64,000 nucleotides of DNA, taken from positions 62,001 through 126,000 of the forward strand of contig JBGTSY010000001.1 in assembly GCA_041940025.1 (NCBI GenBank), written 5' to 3'. The notes under the pieces are model-generated. The model had not been told where the DNA came from and did no database searches. It worked only from the letters and a program-made list of their open reading frames with translations. Numbering within the stretch: the stretch's first letter is position 1; each line of letters opens with the position of its first letter. Made by a program: the position numbers and the translations under genes. The stretch is from UBA5859 sp041940025 (GTDB lineage: Bacteria > Pseudomonadota > Gammaproteobacteria > UBA5859). This document shows positions 24,563 to 32,715 of this stretch, in pieces.

Positions 24563-25495
24563 TAAACCGCCTTTTTTATTGTCATATCATGATTGATTGG
24601 TAAGGTAATAATAAATTTAGTACCAATCTCCACCTCTGACTGGACGTTGATTGAACCTCCATGAATTTCTACAACAACTCTATGCACCATATGTAGTCCT
24701 TGTCCTGTTCCTCGGCCGACTTCTTTAGTGGTATAAAAAGGCACGAATATATTATCTAGGACCTCCTTAGACATGCCGCAGCCCGTATCTGCAATTGTTA
24801 AAATTATATTCTGAGCTTTTTTTTCTGTACTAATAGTGATAGTTCCAAGCTCACTGGGCACACCTCCCATTTTTCCATATTGTTTTTCTTCTATTGCATG
24901 TGCTGCATTAATTATCAAATTAGTCACCACTAAATTGACATATGAAGTCGCTCCTTTAATAGCTGGCAAGTCGGGTTGAAGATTTAACTCTATATTGGCC
25001 ACATGTTTCCATTCATTGCGACAGACAGTACAGGAAAGCTCTACAGATTTATTGATGTCTATCTCTTCATCTTCTCCTTTACCGGGATGTGAAAATTCCT
25101 TCATTGCTAAGACTATCTTTCTAATCTGCTGAATTCCTTCAAGAGAATCTTTCAATGCAAGCGGCAATTCTTCCTTGATAAAATCAATGTCATTTTCTTG
25201 ATGCGATTGTACTAATGCGCGTAGTATCTCCTCTTTACTCAGATTATCGTTTTCTTCTAAAGTAATTTTTTCAATCAAACACATGTAGTTTAATAATCCA
25301 TCTGTGGTTTCAATTAAAAAATTTAAATTATCAATTATATATTGACTGGGCGTGTTGATTTCGTGGGCAATACCACTAGCTAGAGTGCCTACTGCTTCCA
25401 AACGCTGTGCAATACGCAACTCTTGTTGCATTTTGAGTCGTTCTTTCTCAGTATGCTTTAACAAAGTGATATCGCTAATAGTGCCCTCTATATAA
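24562..25495 (-). CDS. Hybrid histidine kinase, 3' part (transmitter), broken by an assembly fault
   Basis: From the end of a PAS domain (EHYIEGTISDITLLKH) this part continues into the dimerisation helix with the H-box GIAHEINTPSQY, then an HATPase domain with the N-box NLIINAAHAI, DTGCGMS and GRGTGQGLHMVH. All residues needed for autophosphorylation are present. It is the same gene as 25632-26303. The reading frame is lost where the GC-rich patch and Ns begin. The transmitter is expected to phosphorylate the two downstream regulators. Confidence 0.88.
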
Positions 25496-25621
25496 TGCTC
25501 TCCAGCTTCTTCATCAACGGCTGGACCTTCTGCGTGCGGATCGAGAGTTCCTCGACCAGCGTGACAGTCTTGCGGCGACGCAGGCGAAGCCGTTCGCGGA
25601 TTTCCTCCCGCTCCTTGGACA
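25496..25621 (-). other. Foreign GC-rich fragment joined into the kinase gene (probable misassembly)
   Basis: About 125 bases here interrupt the kinase. The last 118 bases contain 72 G+C (61%), clearly above the AT-rich flanks. Read on the minus strand they encode SKEREEIRERLRLRRRKTVT and then LVEELSIRTQKVQPLMKKLE, which resembles part of a sigma-70 factor of the planctomycete type rather than any kinase. The fragment abuts the N-run and shares a few bases (GAGCAT) with the kinase at its other edge, as expected for a chimeric contig end. Confidence 0.7.
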
Positions 25622-25631
25622 NNNNNNNNNN
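25622..25631. other. Assembly gap (10 N)
   Basis: Ten unresolved bases mark a scaffold join of unknown true length. Some residues of the kinase PAS domain are missing here. Confidence 0.99.
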
Positions 25632-26303
25632 TAGATTGCGAACCAAACCCACACGTTCTAATTGTGATAACAAGGCTTGCCAAGTGTGTTGATTGATGAA
25701 GAACACACTGAGGGACTGACCGATTAGGTCACTTTCTTTTCTCGTATCCAATAACTCCATTAATGCGTAATTAACAGAATGCAGCACGCCCTGTTTAGTG
25801 GCTCGAAAAACACCGATTGGAATATTATTTAATAATCTTTCATGACGTCTTCTATTGAGTTCTATTAATTTTTGATGTTGATGTCTTTCTATGGTGTAAC
25901 GCATGATCCTCAATAGTACTGCATCGGAATAGATCACTGCTTTCTTTGAGACCAAATCCTGGGCGCCTAATCTAATCACCTTAAGCGCAAGATCTTGATC
26001 GTCGCTACTTGTTAAGACGATCACAGGCACGCCCCGAGTTATCTCTAGAGTTTCTTCAACTATTGTTAGATCGTGATCATTTGATAAAGACAAGCCTGTT
26101 AGGATCAAGTCAAAATCATGCTCCCTAGAATTCACTAGCTGCCGTGCACCGCTTAGATTCGCACTGTGTACGATTCGGATATTATTTTGATCAATATTCT
26201 GAAGATGCTCTAAGATTAACAGCGCATCGCGTGGATTATCTTCCACCAATAGAATATTGATGTGTTCTATTGGGGTGTCCGGGCTAGAAACCACGACAGT
26301 CAT
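25632..26303 (-). CDS. Hybrid histidine kinase, 5' part (degenerate receiver plus PAS)
   Basis: The part before the gap encodes a receiver-like domain (about residues 10-130, LLVEDNPRDALLILEHL ... VIVLTSSDDQDLAL ... VSKKAV) and the start of a PAS domain (LLNNIPIGVFRATKQGV). The usual phospho-acceptor Asp is replaced by Gly in LILTGLSLS, so this is a pseudo-receiver. The start is uncertain: the ATG at 26303 fits the domain best, but the frame stays open to 26492, near the LexA box. Confidence 0.75.
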
Positions 26304-26525
26304 TCCCTGAGATTTACCTACTAATGGGATTATCGTCTTGACTGCTTCAGGCTTGACTAAAATTCTCACTGGGTCATTTTTAGCCCCTCCTCTGACCGTT
26401 TTTTCGATATATACGATTATTCCTTTAAAACAGGCCGCCGCTGGGGAGCTATCATTTCTCCCCGTGCCGCAATCAATCACGGAATAAAACACAACATCAT
26501 GCTTGCAATAGGCTCCTGGAAAATA

Positions 26526-26545
26526 TACTGTATATATAAACAGTA
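26526..26545. promoter_or_regulatory. LexA (SOS) box
   Basis: TACTGT-ATATATAA-ACAGTA matches the gammaproteobacterial LexA operator CTGT-N8-ACAG exactly. It lies eight bases before the imuA start codon and upstream of the divergent kinase operon, so the imuA-imuB-dnaE2 cassette should be induced by DNA damage. Confidence 0.92.
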
Positions 26546-26553
26546 TTTAGTCT

Positions 26554-27219
26554 ATGTTTTCTACCATGCAAAAAAATGCCACACAATTAGACCCGTTGAT
26601 TCAATCTAACCCTTTGATTTGGCAGGGTGCTAAAGCAAAATATCAGACTCGGATCTGCCCCAGTGGCTGGCCAGTATTGGATCGCCTCCTACCCCAAGGT
26701 GGCTGGCCTCTGGGCAATTTGATCGAACTGACAGTGCCACACTGGGGGATCGGTGAGCTGCAATTGTTGCTTCCTGTGTTAAAACAGGTGTCACCCAAAA
26801 TGTCTCTTTGGCTGGATCCCCCCTATCAGCCGTACCCACCTGCACTTTTGCGACACGGGGTGGATCTCAATCTGATTCGCCTGTTACGCACACCCCAACG
26901 ACTTTGGGCAATGGAGCAGTTACTGGCGAGTGATTGTGTCAGCAGCGTACTCTGTTGGGCAAATAGACTCTCTATGACTCAGTTACGTCGCCTTCAGTTA
27001 GCTGCCAAAAAAGGGGGTGGCCTAGGCTTTTTATTCAGCGCCACTCCTCATTTAGCGAAAACGCCAACCCTACGTTTGCAATTAGAGGCTGCGCCTAACC
27101 ACATTCAGATCACCTTGCTTAAAGCTCAAGGGTTGCTGCAACCGAGAACCGCACAGATCAAGCTCACCGACCTGGAGCTTTCCCCCTTGCCTCACGTCAA
27201 GTATCACAATGAGCGCTAG
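26554..27219 (+). CDS. imuA: Mutasome accessory protein ImuA
   Basis: This 221-residue RecA/SulA-like protein accompanies ImuB and DnaE2 in damage-induced mutagenesis. The SGWPVLDRLLPQGGWPLGNLIEL segment (near residue 32) matches ImuA of gammaproteobacteria; a canonical Walker A is not retained. The start is uncertain: ATG 26554 lies immediately after the LexA box without a ribosome binding site, and ATG 26566 is in frame. imuB follows without a gap (TAG-ATG). Confidence 0.9.
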   Translation: MFSTMQKNATQLDPLIQSNPLIWQGAKAKYQTRICPSGWPVLDRLLPQGGWPLGNLIELTVPHWGIGELQLLLPVLKQVSPKMSLWLDPPYQPYPPALLRHGVDLNLIRLLRTPQRLWAMEQLLASDCVSSVLCWANRLSMTQLRRLQLAAKKGGGLGFLFSATPHLAKTPTLRLQLEAAPNHIQITLLKAQGLLQPRTAQIKLTDLELSPLPHVKYHNER

Positions 27220-28677
27220 ATGCACCCCGCCCGGCCTCATTGCTCACCCTCATTGCCTGCGCCGCACGCGGCAACGCAGCGAAACAAAAGAAACTGGTTA
27301 TGGTTAAGCTTGTATTTTCCTGCACTCAGTCTGGAGGCGATTCACGCACCTCTTGATCTCCCTTATGCTGTCATAGAAACCGCATGCTCCACGCCGACCA
27401 TCTATGCGGTTTCTGCCTCTGCCCAAGCACAAGGCATTGTGCCTAATATGCCGCTCACAGCCGCCCAGATATATTGTCCCCAGTTAAAATATGGGCAGCG
27501 TGATCGGCAAGCAGAATTTCATCTCCTCAGGCAACACGCAGGATCTGCGCTTGAATTTTCCTCTTGGGTAAATCTCGCCAATTCACATAGCCTACTGCTG
27601 GAAGTAGGTGGCAGTTTAAAACTATTTCAAAATCTCACAGCCCTAATTGATAAACTGACAGAGACATTCAATGGCAAAGTCAACTGGGCAGTGTCTCCTT
27701 CACCCGCTGCTTCTCTGTTACTGGCGCAACATGAGCCCAATACCCTAATAGAAAACAAAGAAGCATTGCGCTCGGTGTTAGGACCACTCTCTGTGAAACA
27801 TTTACCTTTTAAGAGCAACACATTAAAACGCATTCTGGCTTTAGGGGCGCATCAATTACGTGATCTTTGGCGCTTACCCACAGACAGTTTCAGTCGGCGT
27901 ATTGGCATAGAAGAGAGCCAATATTTAAAACAGCTTATTGGGCAAGAGTGTCCACTCCCCACACATTTTTTTAAGCCGCCTAAATTTTTTAGCAAGCGTG
28001 CCCTTTGGCAGGAAGTCTATCAACAGCAACATTTTTTACCTCTGATTGAACAATTGATTCAACAACTCTGTCAATTTCTACAAAAGCGGGATGCACTCTG
28101 CGACACCATTCAGATCCACTTATATCACTCAGAGACACTATTCACACCGATCCATTTGCATTTGGCGCAGTCTTCTCGCGAAAGTGATTACTTGATGCGT
28201 CTGATCCGATTAAAATTGGAACGTTTGCCCATTAATCACAGTATTATTGCGGCCTCTGTCAAATGTGATCACATCTATCCTTATTTAGCACAAAATGAGG
28301 ACTTGTTTCACAGCAAGCACAGCCTGCATCAACAATGGATACGATTAGAAGAGCAATTGAAAGCCCGCTTAGGAGAAGAGTGCATACAGCAACTCTATGC
28401 GCCTGCAGAATATCGCCCCGAAAAAGCGCTTAGCTTCGATTCTGGTCCATCGGAGGCAGCGCCACACCTAAGGCCTTTATGGCTATTATCTAAGCCCATC
28501 GCATGTGACAAACCTCAAGGACTAATCGATTATCCAGAACGTATCGAGACGGGTTGGTGGGACGAACACGCGATCCGCCGAGACTACTATCGTATCGTCA
28601 CCACTGAAGGTCAACGGCTCTGGGTATTTCATGATTTAACACAGCGACGTTGGTATATTCATGGGCTCTTCGGTTGA
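27220..28677 (+). CDS. imuB: Y-family polymerase-like protein ImuB
   Basis: This 485-residue protein is a catalytically dead relative of DinB that links DnaE2 to the beta clamp. The N-terminal palm region is recognisable (LWLSLYFPALSLEAI, then a nucleotidyltransferase-like fold), but the acidic residues of active Y-family enzymes are absent. The C-terminus ends with the family hallmark RRWYIHGLFG. It starts directly after imuA, and its last 17 bases overlap dnaE2. Confidence 0.9.
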   Translation: MHPARPHCSPSLPAPHAATQRNKRNWLWLSLYFPALSLEAIHAPLDLPYAVIETACSTPTIYAVSASAQAQGIVPNMPLTAAQIYCPQLKYGQRDRQAEFHLLRQHAGSALEFSSWVNLANSHSLLLEVGGSLKLFQNLTALIDKLTETFNGKVNWAVSPSPAASLLLAQHEPNTLIENKEALRSVLGPLSVKHLPFKSNTLKRILALGAHQLRDLWRLPTDSFSRRIGIEESQYLKQLIGQECPLPTHFFKPPKFFSKRALWQEVYQQQHFLPLIEQLIQQLCQFLQKRDALCDTIQIHLYHSETLFTPIHLHLAQSSRESDYLMRLIRLKLERLPINHSIIAASVKCDHIYPYLAQNEDLFHSKHSLHQQWIRLEEQLKARLGEECIQQLYAPAEYRPEKALSFDSGPSEAAPHLRPLWLLSKPIACDKPQGLIDYPERIETGWWDEHAIRRDYYRIVTTEGQRLWVFHDLTQRRWYIHGLFG

Positions 28678-31600
28678 ATACACAGCGTTGCACTGTATTA
28701 GTAATTTTTCCTTCTTACGAGGTGCATCCCACCCAGAAGAGTTGGTCGCCACCGCGGCCAAACTGGGCTATCAAGCCATTGCTGTCACCGATGAATGTTC
28801 TATGTCAGGCATCGTGCGAGCACATCTGGCTGCTGAAAAGTATCAAATTAAATTAATTGTCGGCAGTGAATTTATTTTAGAAGATCAATTGCATTGTGTG
28901 CTATTAGCTACAGATAGAACGGCTTACGGCAAAATATGTCAACTTATCACGCGGGCCCGCCTAGATGAAGACAAAGGCCATTACCGCCTATCGCGATCGG
29001 TAATAGAGACTTTAGATCTTTCTTCTTGTCTTGCTATATGGAAACCTCGCCTCCAGATCGATCCCACTGAGCTGCTTTGGCTAAAAAAACAAGCCCATTG
29101 CTGGATTGCTGTCGATTATCATTTTCACGGTTTCGATAAAGAGCATGGGCAACAGATCATACACATGTCACATCAATTCGAGACACCTTTGGTGGCCTGC
29201 CCCACTATTAAAATGCATCGAGCTGAACGTCAACCTGTGTTGGATACCCTGACCGCAATTCGACTGAACCAACCTATCCATCAATTGGGCTATGCCTTGA
29301 GTCTGAATGCAGAGTCGCATCTGCGCTCATTACCGCACTTAAAGAAAATTTATGGTGCAGATCTTTTACATCAAACCCAACTCATTAATGAACGTTGTCA
29401 TTTCTCCTTAAACGAACTGCGTTACGAATATCCACAAGAGCTTGTCCCCAAAACAGACACCCCTAGTAGTCATTTACGTCAGTTAACTTTTACTGGCGCA
29501 CAACTACGTTGGCCTGAAGGTATCCCGAAACAGATCGAGCAGAGTATTCATCAAGAATTGAAACTGATCCAAGACATGCAGTACGAACCCTTTTTTTTGA
29601 CCGTCTATGATGTGGTTAAATTTGCCCGTGAACGTGGCATTTTATGTCAAGGACGAGGATCTTCTGCTAATTCAATCGTGTGTTACTGCTTAGGTATCAC
29701 TGAGGTCAATCCAAAAAATGTCCAACTGCTGTTTGAACGTTTTATCTCCAAAGAGCGCAATGAACCACCCGATATTGACGTGGATTTCGAACACCAACGT
29801 CGCGAAGAGGTGATCCAATACATTTATCAAAAATATGGACGACAGCGTGCCGCATTAGCAGCCACCGTCGTACGGTATCGTAGTAAAAGTGCTTTGCGTG
29901 ATGTGGGGAAGGCATTTGGCTTGGATGCCACACAGTTACAATTGCTTTCTAAATCTGTGCATCGTTTTAATGGACATCTTTCTCTCGAAGAAAAAGTAAA
30001 GCAGAGCCAGTTAGATCTGACTTCACCACAACTACAACAGATGATCACACTCGCCAACCAATTAATAGGCTTCCCTCGGCACTTATCGCAACATGTGGGC
30101 GGCTTTGTCATTGCGGCAGAACAGATGAGTGATCTGGTCCCCATAGAAAATGCGCGCATGAATGATCGCACTTTGATCCAATGGGATAAAGAGGATCTCG
30201 AATCTTTAGGAATTCTCAAAGTAGATGTCCTAGCGTTGGGCATGTTAACAGCCATTCGCAAAGCCTTCGAATATATTCAACACGCCGAAGGACGCATGTT
30301 AACGATGGCGCGAATATTAGGTGAGTACGGTGCCGATCCCGATGTCTATGCCATGATTCAACGAGCCGACACCATCGGTGTATTTCAAATCGAATCACGG
30401 GCACAGATGTCCATGTTGCCCCGTTTACGACCTGAAAATTATTATGATTTAGTGATCCAAATCGCCATCGTTCGACCGGGACCCATCCAAGGGGATATGG
30501 TGCATCCCTACTTACGTCGTCGACAAGGCAAAGAGCCCGTACATTATCCGGACCAACGCATTCAGTCCATTTTAGAGCGCACGTTAGGCGTGCCGATTTT
30601 TCAAGAGCAAGTGATGCGTATCGTGATGAGTGCGGCTGGATTCAGCGCAGGGGAAGCGGATCACATACGGCGCTCTATGGCCTCCTGGAACCAGCCAGGT
30701 CAGTTGGAAATATTTGAGCAAAAGCTCAAACAGGGCATGCAACAAAATGGTTATAGCGACACCTTTGCCGAACAAATTTTTCGTCAAATATTAGGCTTTG
30801 GCGAATATGGTTTTCCTGAATCCCATTCCGCTAGCTTTGCTTTGTTAGCTTACGTCTCCGCCTGGCTAAAATATCACTACCCTGCCGCCTTTACCTGTGC
30901 CTTACTCAATAGCCAGCCGATGGGTTTTTATCAGCCAGCTCAACTGGTACAAGATGCTCAAAGGCATGGGGTTATCGTTTTACCCATTGATGTCACCCAG
31001 AGCCATTACCATGCCTCTTTGGTATGCGATCATCATGAAGACTGGCAATTAAGATTAGGATTGAATCAGGTGAAAGATCTCTCTCAAGATACAGCGGAAC
31101 GCATCACTCGTGCACGAGCACAACGGAATTTTACAGATATACAAGATTTAGCCACACGAGCCCAACTCAACCAGGCAGAGCTGGAAGCACTCGCGATGTC
31201 CGATAGCCTATACACTTTAGCCGGGCATCGTGCCAAAAGCTTTTGGGCAATCAGTGGCGTAGAGAAACCGATGCCCTTACTACCACAGCCCAAATTTACT
31301 GAAGCCACGCCACTATTAAATAAGGCACCCCCATTAGAACAAGTCAAATGGGATTATCACAGTACCAGTATGAGCTTAAGAGAACACCCTCTGACCTTTA
31401 TACGCAAAAAGTTGGATAAGATGGATATGCGACATAGCCAACAATTATGGCAACAGCCTAATGGCAGTGAGGCGACTACCGCTGGAATTATCATTTGTCG
31501 TCAACGCCCGAAAACCTCTTCAGGGACGACATTTCTAACTTTAGAGGATGAATTTGGCATCAGTAATATTATCGTTTGGGGAAAGCTATGTGAGACACAC

Positions 31601-31747
31601 TATTCTGTGCTACTCAGTGCTCAATTGCTGTTGGTGCGAGGTAAAGTACAGCTAGAAGATAATGTCCTCAATTTAATCGCTAGCCAACTGATCAATGGCA
31701 ATCATTTGCTCACGGATATCACACTGCCCTCACGTGATTTTCATTAA
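28661..31747 (+). CDS. dnaE2: Error-prone DNA polymerase DnaE2 (ImuC)
   Basis: This 1028-residue C-family polymerase carries out translesion synthesis with ImuA and ImuB. The N-terminal PHP domain starts with YTALHCISNFSFLRGASHPE, typical of DnaE2. The palm catalytic acids lie in PPDIDVDFEH near residue 370, and CQGRGSSANSIVCYCLG precedes them. A C-terminal OB-fold follows (TTAGIIICRQRPKTSSGT). The length and the short PHP domain separate it from replicative DnaE. It overlaps imuB by 17 bases and is controlled by the upstream LexA box. Confidence 0.96.
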   Translation: MGSSVEYTALHCISNFSFLRGASHPEELVATAAKLGYQAIAVTDECSMSGIVRAHLAAEKYQIKLIVGSEFILEDQLHCVLLATDRTAYGKICQLITRARLDEDKGHYRLSRSVIETLDLSSCLAIWKPRLQIDPTELLWLKKQAHCWIAVDYHFHGFDKEHGQQIIHMSHQFETPLVACPTIKMHRAERQPVLDTLTAIRLNQPIHQLGYALSLNAESHLRSLPHLKKIYGADLLHQTQLINERCHFSLNELRYEYPQELVPKTDTPSSHLRQLTFTGAQLRWPEGIPKQIEQSIHQELKLIQDMQYEPFFLTVYDVVKFARERGILCQGRGSSANSIVCYCLGITEVNPKNVQLLFERFISKERNEPPDIDVDFEHQRREEVIQYIYQKYGRQRAALAATVVRYRSKSALRDVGKAFGLDATQLQLLSKSVHRFNGHLSLEEKVKQSQLDLTSPQLQQMITLANQLIGFPRHLSQHVGGFVIAAEQMSDLVPIENARMNDRTLIQWDKEDLESLGILKVDVLALGMLTAIRKAFEYIQHAEGRMLTMARILGEYGADPDVYAMIQRADTIGVFQIESRAQMSMLPRLRPENYYDLVIQIAIVRPGPIQGDMVHPYLRRRQGKEPVHYPDQRIQSILERTLGVPIFQEQVMRIVMSAAGFSAGEADHIRRSMASWNQPGQLEIFEQKLKQGMQQNGYSDTFAEQIFRQILGFGEYGFPESHSASFALLAYVSAWLKYHYPAAFTCALLNSQPMGFYQPAQLVQDAQRHGVIVLPIDVTQSHYHASLVCDHHEDWQLRLGLNQVKDLSQDTAERITRARAQRNFTDIQDLATRAQLNQAELEALAMSDSLYTLAGHRAKSFWAISGVEKPMPLLPQPKFTEATPLLNKAPPLEQVKWDYHSTSMSLREHPLTFIRKKLDKMDMRHSQQLWQQPNGSEATTAGIIICRQRPKTSSGTTFLTLEDEFGISNIIVWGKLCETHYSVLLSAQLLLVRGKVQLEDNVLNLIASQLINGNHLLTDITLPSRDFH

Positions 31748-32067
31748 GGACAAAATTTTATCGGATCATACAAGCCATGACTTGTTCCATTATCGAGCCC
31801 CACAAACCACATATGCACCAAAATGTAAATACCAGTCAGCGTTTTTTCTTTTCAAACCAGTAATCACACTATAAAAAATAATTTTTCATGTTTATTCATT
31901 CAATTTAACTAATTGATATTCATGACAAATAAATCCGTTCGCCCTTCACACAACCGGTGCTGACCATAGAAATGAGATTTTGGCATTTGCGTTGCTATAC
32001 ATCACTATCCAGACAAATAGGCTCCGCATCAATGGAAAGATATCACTCTTCTGAAGCGACTTAATTT
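31748..32067. other. Intergenic region without recognisable features
   Basis: These 320 AT-rich bases between dnaE2 and the ANTAR gene contain no supported ORF, tRNA or clear terminator. A hairpin recognised by the ANTAR protein could lie here, but I did not find the paired hexaloops that define such sites. Confidence 0.4.
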
Positions 32068-32649
32068 ATGATCAAAACTATCCTTATCAATCAAGATCCC
32101 CCGGTGGCCATCCAAGCCCGCAAAAAACTAGAGGAGTTCTCTTTCACTGAAATCACCCATCAAATCAGTGATCTCAAATGCGGCTTGGCCATCTCTCAGC
32201 GTGAGGTAGCAGATCTCATGATTCTCTGTTGCCACACACTTAATCTAGAGAAAATCGAACTTTTAAAAAAACATTTGCTTCATCAGCCCATTGCCTTATT
32301 AATTTTTTCTAGAGAAATAAAAGATGAATTGATTCCACTTGCCATCGACAGTGGCATTACTAGTTTCGTTATCGATGGTTTCGAACCGGAAAGATTAGAT
32401 CATTTAATTCATATCAGTTTGGCGAGATTTATCAAACAGCGTCGTACAGAAAATGAACTTCTTAAAATGAGTACTTCTTTGAAAAGCCATCGCACGTTAG
32501 AACGTGCCAAAAACAGAGTGATGCGTACACGCAACCTAAACGAGGATGAAGCCTACCAAACGTTGCGTGAAACCGCATTGCGAGAAAATCAACCTATAGA
32601 AACGGTGGCAGCTCAGATATTAGGCGGTATACGCTCGACGATTAGTTAA
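32068..32649 (+). CDS. ANTAR-domain antitermination regulator (orphan)
   Basis: This 193-residue protein has an N-terminal receiver-like domain (about residues 1-120) and a C-terminal ANTAR domain (about 130-188; LERAKNRVMRTRNLNEDEAYQTLRE). ANTAR proteins bind twin hairpins in nascent mRNA and prevent termination, as NasT and AmiR do. The receiver lacks a standard phospho-Asp pattern (ADLMILCCHTLN). No nitrate-assimilation or amidase genes are in the window, so its target is elsewhere. Confidence 0.85.
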   Translation: MIKTILINQDPPVAIQARKKLEEFSFTEITHQISDLKCGLAISQREVADLMILCCHTLNLEKIELLKKHLLHQPIALLIFSREIKDELIPLAIDSGITSFVIDGFEPERLDHLIHISLARFIKQRRTENELLKMSTSLKSHRTLERAKNRVMRTRNLNEDEAYQTLRETALRENQPIETVAAQILGGIRSTIS

Positions 32650-32715
32650 CAGAGCAGGTTCCTATTTTGAGATGTCGCCAGTCACCAACCTAACCATACG
32701 GGAACCCTCCGAGAA

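Noticed and set aside
25496..25631. Insertion sequence in the histidine kinase gene
   Set aside because: The fragment is short, has no terminal inverted repeats or target duplication, and borders an N-run, so an assembly fault is more likely.
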